Positions 1 through 8,348 of a DNA stretch of 64,000 nucleotides are shown here, piece after piece. Origin of the DNA: an uncultured Porphyromonadaceae bacterium (GTDB lineage Bacteria > Bacteroidota > Bacteroidia > Bacteroidales > Muribaculaceae); the NCBI GenBank assembly GCA_900545955.1, contig URAU01000001.1, positions 160,059-224,058 on the forward strand, given 5' to 3'. Made by a program: the position numbers and the translations under genes. A model generated the notes under the pieces. It saw only the letters and a program-made list of their open reading frames with translations. It was not told the DNA's origin and searched no databases. The stretch's first letter is position 1, and the number at the start of each line of letters is the position of its first letter.

Positions 1-195
1 GAGGACTTTGTCGCGGAAATCCTGCTCGAAGTCTTTGCGGATTACGAATACCACTTTGCCGAATCCGGCCTGAAGGGCATCGTAAATGGAGTAGTCCATG
101 ATGGTTTCACCATTGGGGCCCAGCGAGTCGAGCTGTTTCAGACCGCCGTAACGGCTTCCCATGCCAGCGGCGAGGACGAATAATGTAGGTTTCAT
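1..195 (-). CDS. Sugar nucleotidyltransferase, N-terminal part (cut by window edge)
   Basis: Only the first 65 codons are present; the gene continues beyond base 1. The N-terminus carries the nucleotide-binding signature of NTP transferases, LAAGMGSRYGG at residues 8-18, followed by KQL and a GPNGE segment, as in enzymes that couple a sugar-1-phosphate to a nucleotide. It lies downstream of galactokinase on the same strand, so a role in activating galactose-1-phosphate or a related sugar phosphate is tempting, but that is inference from position alone. A terminator-like hairpin separates the two genes, so they may be transcribed separately. The family assignment is secure; the substrate cannot be read from this fragment. 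Confidence 0.85.
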   Translation of the reverse strand, partial: MKPTLFVLAAGMGSRYGGLKQLDSLGPNGETIMDYSIYDALQAGFGKVVFVIRKDFEQDFRDKVL

Positions 196-319
196 TGTCA
201 GTTTAATCGGTTGGGATTATAAATAGGTTAGATAAAATTCAGTATCTGCGATATTCACTAAGGATTATCTCATTAGGCCGCAACTTTTTTGAGGTTTCGG
301 AATAAATCTTCAGATATTT

Positions 320-358
320 GAAACGGGAGGAGATACCTCGATGATGTATCTCCGCCCG
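320..358 (-). terminator. Terminator downstream of galK
   Basis: On the minus strand a 13-pair stem with one mismatch (324-336 with 346-358, loop of 9) is followed by TTTC. It lies 20 bases past the galK stop codon. The T run is short, so termination strength is uncertain. Confidence 0.6.
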
Positions 359-377
359 CATAAAATTAAAATCTTGA

Positions 378-1520
378 TTATTCGGAAACTTTGTGTGCGC
401 CGTCAGAAATGATTACGGGATAAACCACGGGTTCATGGCCGTATTTCTCGTTGAATTTTTTCTTGGCGGTGGCGATGAAATTATCGTAAAGATCGTTTTT
501 CACCAGGTTGATGGTGCAGCCGCCGAAACCGCCGCCCATGATTCGTGAGCCGGTAACGCCGCACTCCTTGGCGATGTCGTTGAGGTAGTCGAGCTCTACG
601 CACGAAACCTCGTAGTCTTTGGAAAGACCTTCGTGGGTCTCATACATCTTTTTGCCGACGGTCTCGCAGTCGCCGCGCTGGAGGGCGTCGCAAACGTCGA
701 GCACACGCTGTTTCTCTTCAATCACGAATTTCGCGCGAGAATAGTCTTCAGCGGTGATGTCGGATTTTACTTTGTCGAGCATCTCCATGGTTGCGTCGCG
801 GAGAGTCTCGATGCCGAGGCGCTGAGCAACGCGTTCGCACGATTGGCGGCGTTTGTTGTAGGGGGAGTCTACAAGGGCGTGCTTAACTTTGGAGTCGAGA
901 AGCACAAGGGTGTAACCGTCGATGTTGAAGGGGAAATATTCAAATTCCATCGAGCGGCAGTCGAGACGCATCAGATGGTCTTTCTTGCCGAAGACGGATG
1001 CGAACTGGTCCATGATACCGCAGTTCACGCCGCAATAGTTGTGTTCGGTCGACTGGCCGATGCGGGCGAGTTCGAATTTGTCAATGGTGTTGCCGTTGAA
1101 GAGGTCGTTAAGAGCGAAAGCGAAGCAGCTTTCAAGAGCGGCCGACGAGCTAAGGCCGGCGCCGAGGGGAACATTACCGGCAAATACGGCGTCGAAGCCT
1201 TTCACGGAGCCGCCGCGTTTGATTATTTCACGGCAAATGCCGAATATATAGCGTGCCCACTGCTGCTTGGGAGCGTCTTCTTCATTGAGGCCGAATTCGG
1301 CATATTCGTCGATGTCGATTGAGAAAACACGCACCTTATTTGTTTCGTTGGGGCGGATTTCAGCCATGATGACTTTATCGATTGCGCCAGGGAAAACGTA
1401 TCCGCCGTTATAATCGGTGTGTTCACCAATCAGGTTGATACGACCGGCCGAGGCATAGAGTGTGCCTTCTGTACCGAATTTTTCCTTGAACACTTTCTTG
1501 ATTTTTTGTTCCATTTCCAT
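378..1520 (-). CDS. galK: Galactokinase
   Basis: Phosphorylates galactose to galactose-1-phosphate with ATP, the first committed Leloir step, in the cytoplasm. The 380 residues match the usual family length. All three GHMP-kinase motifs are visible: the galactokinase signature GRINLIGEHTDYNGG at 26-40, the phosphate-binding GNVPLGAGLSSSAALE at 115-130, and GSRIMGGGFGG at 324-334. The GIMDQF stretch at 168-173 carries the expected catalytic Asp (D171). The gene follows a beta-galactosidase and an endo-galactanase on the same strand, so it would receive the galactose they release. It has its own promoter-like box upstream and hairpins on both sides, so it is probably a separate transcription unit within the locus. 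Confidence 0.97.
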   Translation of the reverse strand: MEMEQKIKKVFKEKFGTEGTLYASAGRINLIGEHTDYNGGYVFPGAIDKVIMAEIRPNETNKVRVFSIDIDEYAEFGLNEEDAPKQQWARYIFGICREIIKRGGSVKGFDAVFAGNVPLGAGLSSSAALESCFAFALNDLFNGNTIDKFELARIGQSTEHNYCGVNCGIMDQFASVFGKKDHLMRLDCRSMEFEYFPFNIDGYTLVLLDSKVKHALVDSPYNKRRQSCERVAQRLGIETLRDATMEMLDKVKSDITAEDYSRAKFVIEEKQRVLDVCDALQRGDCETVGKKMYETHEGLSKDYEVSCVELDYLNDIAKECGVTGSRIMGGGFGGCTINLVKNDLYDNFIATAKKKFNEKYGHEPVVYPVIISDGAHKVSE

Positions 1521-1559
1521 AGTGGGGTAATTTTAGATTTGAGGATTCTTTTCTACTCA

Positions 1560-1567
1560 CAAATTTA
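1560..1567 (-). promoter_or_regulatory. Promoter -7 box for galK
   Basis: TAAATTTG on the minus strand fits the Bacteroidetes TAnnTTTG element and lies about 40 bases upstream of the galK start. No good -33 TTTG is seen at the right distance, so activity may need a regulator. Confidence 0.5.
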
Positions 1568-1602
1568 AATAAAAACTGATTAATAACCGAAGAATTCGGT
1601 CT

Positions 1603-1646
1603 CAAAAAACAACCGGAATTCGTCAAAAAACTGACAAATTCCGGTT
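1603..1646 (-). terminator. Terminator of the GH2 beta-galactosidase gene
   Basis: On the minus strand a perfect 10-pair stem (1611-1620 with 1637-1646) is followed by GTTTTTTG. It lies 41 bases past the stop codon of the beta-galactosidase and upstream of the galK promoter box, so it separates the two transcripts. Confidence 0.8.
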
Positions 1647-1686
1647 TTGAACATTATAAGCAGGAAGTAGATGACGATGTGTGCCG

Positions 1687-4209
1687 TTATTTCACTTCAA
1701 TAGTCATTGTAGCAGGTTTAACCCCGGGGGCAGTTACCGTGAGTGTAGCCGGTCCGGGAGTGGGTGCCGCCCGCAGAATTGCGGTGGCTGCTCCACTGAA
1801 TAATTTCATCTTGGGGTTGTCGAAACCGAGCAGACAGGTCGGATCCCCGTTGGCGGTAGCCAGGAATTCGGCAGCGCCGCTCACCTTGAATGAAACCATG
1901 CGGGTGTCGGTCGGTACGATATTGCCGTTTTTGTCGGCGACCTGAACTATAACGTAGACGAGGTCATTGCCATCGGCGGATATTTCGGTACGGTTTGGCG
2001 TCAGCACTATGTGGTGAGCCTTCCCTGCAGTGGCGACCACAAGTTCCTTAGCCGGATTTCCGGCTTCGTCGAATGCTACGACTTTCAGTTCGCCGGGCTG
2101 GTAAACCACATCGTCCCATATGAGGCGGTAGCGATCCATAGCAAGCGAATCATTGCGGGCCTGAATGTCCTGTACGCTCGCACGTTCCCAATAGGGCTTT
2201 TCGGCTACTTTCGTATAATCGAGTGGATTGGCCGATGCCTTGGTCTTGCGTCCCATGGATTTGCCGTTGACAAACAACTCTGCCGACGGGTAGGACGTAT
2301 AGGCTACGACAGGAGTAACCTTTCCTTCGCGGCCTGGCCACGTCCAGTGGGGGAGAAGGTGCAGAGTTGCATCCTTCTTGTTCCACTGCGAGCGGTAGAG
2401 GTAATAGCGGTCCTTAGGAATGGATGCGAGGTCAATTATGCCAAACACGCTTGAATGGTTGGGCCATGCGTCGGTATCGTAGGGAGAAGGCTCGCCGAGA
2501 TAATCGAAGCCGGTCCATACAAACTGTCCGATCATCCAGGGATAGTCGTCGTCCATGGCGAAATCCAGGTCGGGGATATTGCTCCAGTAGCAGAATTCCG
2601 TATCGTAGCTCGACGACTGATGATTGTCGTGGACTGCATTGGCATTAAGTTCCATCGGGAAGATATACGTTCCGCGTGAAGATACCGTTGATGCCGTTTC
2701 GGTTCCGAGAATCAACCGCTGCGGAAGCACGTTGTAGGCCTTGACGTAGTATTGGGGCTTGTAGTTGAAGCCGGGGATATCGAGTGCGGCGGCAAAGCCG
2801 TTGTCGAGCACTGCTCCGATCTGGTCCATGCCGCAGGTTACGGGGCGAGTCGGATCTTCACGATGTGCTATGTTGAGAAGCATCTGGAGTTCCTGCACTC
2901 CGTCCGGGCCCCATTGGCTGGGCACCTCATTGCCGATACTCCACATCACAACAGAGGGGGCGTTGCGATAGTGCCGGATCATGTTGACCATGTCTTTCTC
3001 GGCCCATTCGCCGAAAATCGAACCATATCCGTTGGGGCTTTTGGGGCGGAAACCCCAGTCGTCGAAAGGCTCGACCATAAGCATCATTCCCATCTCGTCG
3101 CAGAGTTCGACAAGTTCAGGCGCCGGCATGTTGTGGGAGGTACGGATGGCGTTGGCTCCCATGTCCTTCAGCAGCTCGATTTGATGGCGGAGGGCAGCGC
3201 GGTTGACGGCTGCTCCCAGAGGCCCGAGGTCGTGGTGGTTGCAGACACCTTTGAATTTGGTGTATTTTCCGTTGAGGAAGAATCCCTTTTCGGGGATGTA
3301 CTCTATAGAGCGGATACCGAATCTGGTTGTATATTCGTCGACAGGTTTGCCGTCGACGCTGAGAGTGGTGCGTGCACTGTATAGATTCGGAGTCTCGGTA
3401 TCCCACAACATGGGTTTCGCAACAAGGAAGTTCTGGTGGAAAGGCTGTCCGTGACTATGATACAGGGTGTTGTTTGTAGCAACTGTTTTACCTGATGGGT
3501 CGATTATGTCGGTCTTTACTTCTACAGCCTGACCTTTGGTAGCGCCTTCTATATCCATTGTAAGGCGTATGGATGCTTCGTCAGCGGTGACATAGGGGGT
3601 TGTGAGATAGGTTCCCCACACAGGGATGTGAATTTTGGAAGTGGCGACCAAATGAACATTGCGATAGAGTCCCGCACCGGGATACCAGCGTGACGACTGC
3701 GGTTTGTTCTCGAGAGCTACGCGTATTGTGTTGTTGCCGGGGCGAATAACGCCTTGAGGGAGATTGAGGAAGAATGAGTTGTATCCGTATGCCCATCCGC
3801 CGACACTGGCGCCGTTGACTTCAACGGATGGATTGCTCATCGCACCGTCGAATACCAGGGTGTAAACCTGACCGGTAGTATCGGCTACCTGAAAGTCGGT
3901 GGTATAAACGCCTTTGCCCATATATGGCAGACCACCCGTGCGGCCTGTCTTTTCTGTTTTTTCGGTTTCACCATTCTGTTCCACAGCTACTGTCTGCAGG
4001 TCATGGTTGCGGTCGAACGGCTCATGTACGGCCCAGTCGTGAGGAACGTGTACATTTTGCCAGTCCGCCTGTTTGCCAAGACTGTCGATTTTTGCGAAAC
4101 GCCATCCCGAGGAGAGTGTGGTCTCGGTTCGCGCAGACGCATCCTGCATTCCGGCAATCGCCAGAATAGCTAAGCAGGTCGGCGCGACGAGAAAAAGGTT
4201 GTTTTTCAT
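1687..4209 (-). CDS. Glycoside hydrolase family 2 beta-galactosidase, exported
   Basis: Predicted to remove terminal beta-linked galactose from galacto-oligosaccharides in the periplasm. The 840 residues begin with a signal peptide (about 1-26, ending in DASA). The family-2 layout follows: a sugar-binding jelly-roll domain (about 30-200), an Ig-like domain (about 205-300) and a TIM barrel (about 300-600). The acid/base is E428 in SIGNEVPS and the nucleophile E504 in GTETAS. A DUF4982-like domain and a C-terminal Ig-like domain rich in invasin-type strands complete it. It is the third of three glycosidase genes on this strand, 55 bases after the GH53 gene. With an endo-galactanase beside it and galK after it, galactan breakdown is the natural reading. 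GH2 also contains glucuronidases and mannosidases, but the neighbours favour beta-galactosidase. Confidence 0.9.
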   Translation of the reverse strand: MKNNLFLVAPTCLAILAIAGMQDASARTETTLSSGWRFAKIDSLGKQADWQNVHVPHDWAVHEPFDRNHDLQTVAVEQNGETEKTEKTGRTGGLPYMGKGVYTTDFQVADTTGQVYTLVFDGAMSNPSVEVNGASVGGWAYGYNSFFLNLPQGVIRPGNNTIRVALENKPQSSRWYPGAGLYRNVHLVATSKIHIPVWGTYLTTPYVTADEASIRLTMDIEGATKGQAVEVKTDIIDPSGKTVATNNTLYHSHGQPFHQNFLVAKPMLWDTETPNLYSARTTLSVDGKPVDEYTTRFGIRSIEYIPEKGFFLNGKYTKFKGVCNHHDLGPLGAAVNRAALRHQIELLKDMGANAIRTSHNMPAPELVELCDEMGMMLMVEPFDDWGFRPKSPNGYGSIFGEWAEKDMVNMIRHYRNAPSVVMWSIGNEVPSQWGPDGVQELQMLLNIAHREDPTRPVTCGMDQIGAVLDNGFAAALDIPGFNYKPQYYVKAYNVLPQRLILGTETASTVSSRGTYIFPMELNANAVHDNHQSSSYDTEFCYWSNIPDLDFAMDDDYPWMIGQFVWTGFDYLGEPSPYDTDAWPNHSSVFGIIDLASIPKDRYYLYRSQWNKKDATLHLLPHWTWPGREGKVTPVVAYTSYPSAELFVNGKSMGRKTKASANPLDYTKVAEKPYWERASVQDIQARNDSLAMDRYRLIWDDVVYQPGELKVVAFDEAGNPAKELVVATAGKAHHIVLTPNRTEISADGNDLVYVIVQVADKNGNIVPTDTRMVSFKVSGAAEFLATANGDPTCLLGFDNPKMKLFSGAATAILRAAPTPGPATLTVTAPGVKPATMTIEVK

Positions 4210-4264
4210 GAATTGAAGATACTATGATGTTGTAGTTATGTGCTCTTTAGTTTTTCTCCGCAGG

Positions 4265-5422
4265 TCATGGTTGAACGGGAGTAAGCTGCTTCTCAAGGAA
4301 TGCATCGAAGAGGGGTGTTGGACGGTTATTGTCGAACGCGCCTTTCTTATAGCCTTCCTGTTCGGGTGCTTCAGGTTCCCAGTAAAATATGCCATCAAGC
4401 ACATTGCCGGAAGAAAACTCTTTCAAAAATTTGGTGAGGGTAGCGGATCCACCGCGATAGTTGGTGTAATGGAATCCGATTTCCGACATAATGATTTTTT
4501 TGCCGTACTTCGTGTTCAGGGCCTTGATGTTGGCGATGCAATCGTCGATTGCTTTGTTGTCGAGTGATACTTTCCATGAGGAACCGGAGCCCGTTTCAAT
4601 TTCTGGATAGAGCGACATTCCAATCATATCGTACCGGCCTCCGTTGGCATTGAGCAGATCAAAGAACCAATTGTAGGTGGCTGCATCCTGACCTTTGTCG
4701 AGATGCACAATGACCTGAGCATCCGGATAAACCGCTTTAACAGCGTCGTAGCCGGCATTGAGATAGCGAGGGAACTCGCCGGCGTTGGAGCCTTCCATCT
4801 TGCCGCCGAGTTCGTGAAGCATTCCAGGAGTTGTTTCGTTTCCAATCTGAACCCAGCATACGTTTACACCTTCGTTTTTAAGGGCTTGAAGTGTGGAATT
4901 TACGTGTGTGGATATGGCATTGGCAGTCTGCTCGGGAGTATAAGACGCCCATTCAATTGGAGCATACTGTTTACCGGGATCAGCCCATGAGTTGGAAAGA
5001 TGGAAGTCAATCATCACGCGCATGCGTAGGTCTTTGGCTCGGCGAGCTTTTGCAACTACATCGTTAAGACCGCACCACCCGCCGGTGGGATTTACCCATA
5101 CACGTAGGCGGATTGCGTTGACGCCACAATTATTTCGTAGCAACTTGGTAAGTTCTTTAGGTGTCTTGCTGCCACGGGGATAGAATTGATAGCCTTTTTG
5201 CTCGAGTTCGGTTACCCAGCTTATATCGGCTCCGCGGGCGAACCCTTTCGATTCAAAAGTTTTGTCGAATGTTTCATCGGGATCGGTGACAGGAGGAACC
5301 ACTGGTCGAGTCGAGGGCTCCGGTATCTCCTCTTCATCGTTACCGCAGGAAGAAAAACCGGCACAGAGAGCTATCGAAGCAGTGCAAGCAAAAAATAGAT
5401 TTTTAAGAAAGGTAAGTTTCAT
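4265..5422 (-). CDS. GH53 arabinogalactan endo-beta-1,4-galactanase, lipoprotein
   Basis: Cuts internal beta-1,4-galactosyl bonds of pectic galactan. The 385-residue protein starts with a lipoprotein signal whose lipobox is GFSSC (C26), followed by an acidic linker (DEEEIPEP), the kind of sequence associated with surface export of lipoproteins in Bacteroidetes. The GH53 barrel begins near residue 60 with GADISW. It includes RVWVNPTGGWCG (107-118), the acid/base E196 in QIGNETTPG and the nucleophile E314 in IIMSEIGFHY. It lies between the clan GH-A enzyme upstream and the beta-galactosidase downstream. The likely order of work is surface cleavage by this enzyme, then trimming by the GH2 enzyme. 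Family assignment is firm. Confidence 0.95.
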   Translation of the reverse strand: MKLTFLKNLFFACTASIALCAGFSSCGNDEEEIPEPSTRPVVPPVTDPDETFDKTFESKGFARGADISWVTELEQKGYQFYPRGSKTPKELTKLLRNNCGVNAIRLRVWVNPTGGWCGLNDVVAKARRAKDLRMRVMIDFHLSNSWADPGKQYAPIEWASYTPEQTANAISTHVNSTLQALKNEGVNVCWVQIGNETTPGMLHELGGKMEGSNAGEFPRYLNAGYDAVKAVYPDAQVIVHLDKGQDAATYNWFFDLLNANGGRYDMIGMSLYPEIETGSGSSWKVSLDNKAIDDCIANIKALNTKYGKKIIMSEIGFHYTNYRGGSATLTKFLKEFSSGNVLDGIFYWEPEAPEQEGYKKGAFDNNRPTPLFDAFLEKQLTPVQP

Positions 5423-5503
5423 TGGTAGGTTAGTCGTGTTATTTTTGGTCGGGGACGACCATTGATATATGTTGCGGATTTATGTTAAATTGCCGAGCGT
5501 ATT

Positions 5504-5522
5504 TTACGTTGTATTAACGTAA
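5504..5522. promoter_or_regulatory. Inverted repeat upstream of the GH53 gene
   Basis: TTACGTT and AACGTAA, separated by gtatt, form a perfect 7+7 palindrome in the 188-base gap between the two upstream glycosidase genes, about 80 bases before the GH53 start. It could be an operator or a small RNA hairpin. It was not seen upstream of the other glycosidases. Confidence 0.35.
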
Positions 5523-5610
5523 TGAACTTTGTCGAAATTATCTAATTTAGGTTAAAATGCCTGCTGCGTAAACCTAATATTCTGTAATGGCTGTAGGTTA
5601 CTGCAAGGCA

Positions 5611-8223
5611 TTATTCAATCCATATCCCGACAATAGAGAAGTTCTGTGGCAATTCAGATGGCCCGGCTGGTACTACAATTTGTATTTTCTCGATCTCCGA
5701 TAGCATCGGTTCGCGCGTATATCCCGTAGGAGTGTATTCACGCCCCAAAAAAGTAGGATAGGGCGCCGGCACCAGCAGAGTGGGGGTAAGTGTCATCTCA
5801 GACGGATTGATTGATACGGTTTCTCCGGCTCTCGGCGATACAGATGTCGAGAATGTTACACCGTCGGAATTGACAATCGACACTTTCACTGAATCTACCG
5901 AAGCTTCATCACCGAATCTAACAATCAGACTTTTATTATTGAGATTCGCAGCGAGGGGAGCAAGCGTTGGTTTGACAAATTTAGTCAGGACGAGAGCTAT
6001 AGAATCGCTACCGGCGCTCAGGTTCACCTGCAGTTCATCGGGCGCTACAGGAAGGCGTTCCTGTATTTTTGTGCGGGCGCGACCCCATGTGTCCGGAATT
6101 GTGCTGAGTTCCATGCCGTCAAAGCCTTCCGATGCGTCAAACAGAACAATGGGGTCGGTTTTGTTGAGAATTTTTACAGAATAATAATCTCCACCCTCAG
6201 TACTGTCCCAATCGAGCGGATTGCCGGAGAGTGCCCCCGGGAACGTAATATCGGATGATGTGGCCAGATGAGTAGAGTCCACTTCTTCTACATCAGGCAT
6301 TACTATGCGATAGCGGAATTTATCACGTCCGGCAATGTCGATGGCCGGTATGGTAGCTTCATAGGTGTATGGGGCTGTTTTGTGCAGGGTGTACAGCCGA
6401 TTGCTCTCTCGCCAGAAAGAGATATCATCGGGATAGACTATAAGGGAGTCGGGCATTGTGGGCGCAATAGCCTCTGCCCGAATCACGAGCGAATCTCCTG
6501 CTGCCAGATATTTGACTGGAGTATGATTAACCGCCACGGGCAGTTGTTTGACCGGTGGCATTACATATTCATCAACGCGGATGGCTCCCAGACGGCTGTC
6601 GGTGGCGATACGGTCGATTTGCGCTTCATCCTTGCCCACGAAATAGACTCCAGGATTCACTTTTATGGTTCCTTCTTTTGCAAGAGTTATCTGACCGCTT
6701 TCCGGACTGATTTTCCGGGCCGCGAAAGATTCTCCAAGATTCGGGAGCTTGAGCGACATCGGATGCGTGGCATTGATGATATGAGCGAATTCACGGCGCA
6801 GTGAGGGCTTGCCGAATGGATCGGAAGTATAGAATACGTCGGGAAGCACTTCTAACCGCCATACGTCCGTGCCGGGAATTTTGTCGATGAAATAAGCCCC
6901 TCTTCCGCTATATTCTACCAGCGGCGACGAGCCGTATCCGGCAATAGATTGCAGGGAATCGGGCGATACCGGCATCTTGTCGGTGGAATTGGTATGAATA
7001 TATTCGTCGGTTGAATTAAGTAATGCGAGATTATTGGTGTAACTGAGTGTTATATCGTTGAAAATGGAATCTGCAGGATAATTTACCGGTCTGGCATTCT
7101 GCTCATAAGGGGCATTTGCCATCGCATGGGCGGCGATGCGCATGCCGAGAGCTTTTTGGGGCGTGTAGGCAAGATTCAGATAATGCGTCTGATATTCAGT
7201 GTTGAAGCGTGCCAGATCAATGGGATCGTAAGCGAATTGCGTGGCCCACTGGAATCCGTTGCGTGCGAATGTGCGTGCAACTGCAGGGAAAAGATAGCTT
7301 TCAAGCATATCGGCAGGATCGAATTCGTAGACCACTTTCGCCATTCTGTCGAAACGCTTGCGATCGGAAAACGGGATATTGTAGTCGGCCACGTATGGCA
7401 GAAAATTTCCTTTGCGCTCATGCCCCGCTACAAGCCCGATGGGATACCACTGGTATGTGGTGCCCTGGATGTCGGCGTCGTAATATCCGTCGACTACATC
7501 ACCGTTGTGACTCACATTATATAGAATGGGCTTCTTCCAGCCAGCACGTCGGAGCGCCTTGACCATTGTATTGATATAATCTTTTACCTGCCGGGAGGAA
7601 GACATATGGCATGGCTCATTGTTGATTTCCATGGAAATTATGGAAGGGTCGTCGGCGTAAGTCTTGCCGGTATATGGATTCTTATGTTTCGAGAGAGCGG
7701 AAATATATTTTTCCTGTGCAGCTATGGCTCTCGCATCTTCGTGAATCCTGCATTTCTCGAAGTCGTACGTAAACGCCCCTGTATCGATGTTTTTTTCCGG
7801 ATATCCGTTGCCGAAATTGGTCTGGGCGGTCAGAATAATGTCGATTCCCCGCTTCTCGAGTTGCGCTATCAGATAATCAAGCAGGGCAAGATGCTCGTTA
7901 TTAACAAGATTGCCGACGCTGTCGGCGAGTTCAGCATCCCATAGATGCATGCGGAAAGCGTTCAGGCCCATGCGGCTCATATGATAGACGTCGCGGTCGA
8001 TGGCTTCCCTGATATCTGTACCGAGCGCCTTGGCGGCACGAAATCCGTGGGCGAATGGCAATGTATAATTTGTACCGTAGTAACGCACTTCAGCGCGGGT
8101 TTCGGAATTGATCATTCGGCCATGTCGAACCACTGTCACTTTAGGTGTTGATGCGTGTGAAAACTGCATACCGCCGGCGACGAGTGCGATTAGTGCTGCG
8201 GAACGGAGAAAATGGTGTTTCAT
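5611..8223 (-). CDS. Clan GH-A glycoside hydrolase (GH5-like or GH147-like), exported
   Basis: An exported glycosidase of 870 residues. I place the start at the ATG beginning MKHHFLRSAAL, because it opens a clean signal peptide (about 1-24, ending FSHA) and lies just after a promoter-like box; the longer reading frame would start upstream of that box. The barrel (about 45-400) shows clan GH-A features: GTNY at 50-53, RMHLWD at 91-96, the acid/base in EINNEP (E203) and a candidate nucleophile in VVYEFDPAD (E300). The remaining 450 residues look like beta-rich accessory domains. Being first in a row with GH53 and GH2 enzymes, it most likely acts on galactan or a side chain. The roughly 870-residue size recalls GH147 beta-galactosidases, but family choice needs a profile search. 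Confidence 0.8.
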   Translation of the reverse strand: MKHHFLRSAALIALVAGGMQFSHASTPKVTVVRHGRMINSETRAEVRYYGTNYTLPFAHGFRAAKALGTDIREAIDRDVYHMSRMGLNAFRMHLWDAELADSVGNLVNNEHLALLDYLIAQLEKRGIDIILTAQTNFGNGYPEKNIDTGAFTYDFEKCRIHEDARAIAAQEKYISALSKHKNPYTGKTYADDPSIISMEINNEPCHMSSSRQVKDYINTMVKALRRAGWKKPILYNVSHNGDVVDGYYDADIQGTTYQWYPIGLVAGHERKGNFLPYVADYNIPFSDRKRFDRMAKVVYEFDPADMLESYLFPAVARTFARNGFQWATQFAYDPIDLARFNTEYQTHYLNLAYTPQKALGMRIAAHAMANAPYEQNARPVNYPADSIFNDITLSYTNNLALLNSTDEYIHTNSTDKMPVSPDSLQSIAGYGSSPLVEYSGRGAYFIDKIPGTDVWRLEVLPDVFYTSDPFGKPSLRREFAHIINATHPMSLKLPNLGESFAARKISPESGQITLAKEGTIKVNPGVYFVGKDEAQIDRIATDSRLGAIRVDEYVMPPVKQLPVAVNHTPVKYLAAGDSLVIRAEAIAPTMPDSLIVYPDDISFWRESNRLYTLHKTAPYTYEATIPAIDIAGRDKFRYRIVMPDVEEVDSTHLATSSDITFPGALSGNPLDWDSTEGGDYYSVKILNKTDPIVLFDASEGFDGMELSTIPDTWGRARTKIQERLPVAPDELQVNLSAGSDSIALVLTKFVKPTLAPLAANLNNKSLIVRFGDEASVDSVKVSIVNSDGVTFSTSVSPRAGETVSINPSEMTLTPTLLVPAPYPTFLGREYTPTGYTREPMLSEIEKIQIVVPAGPSELPQNFSIVGIWIE

Positions 8224-8249
8224 GGGAATCAAAGTAAGGATAATCAACA

Positions 8250-8257
8250 CAAATGTA
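8250..8257 (-). promoter_or_regulatory. Promoter -7 box for the glycosidase genes
   Basis: TACATTTG on the minus strand, 27 bases upstream of the clan GH-A start codon. It fits TAnnTTTG; the -33 region is poor, which would suit a regulated promoter. Confidence 0.5.
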
Positions 8258-8300
8258 CAAAAAATATAAGTGAGGGAGGGAGAAATAGTTCTGAAATTGT

Positions 8301-8308
8301 TATTTTTG
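8301..8308 (+). promoter_or_regulatory. Promoter -7 box for the META lipoprotein
   Basis: TATTTTTG 40 bases before the start codon of the plus-strand gene, back to back with the glycosidase promoter in a 125-base intergenic region. No clear -33 element. Confidence 0.5.
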
Positions 8309-8348
8309 TAGAAATTCACGTTTATTGTAACAGAAACAGAATATTTTT

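Noticed and set aside
633..1322. Long plus-strand ORF inside galK
   Set aside because: Exact shadow of galactokinase on the opposite strand; galK has all family motifs. Long antisense frames are common here because of codon bias.
2752..3384. 210-codon plus-strand ORF inside the GH2 gene
   Set aside because: Antisense shadow of the catalytic barrel of the beta-galactosidase.
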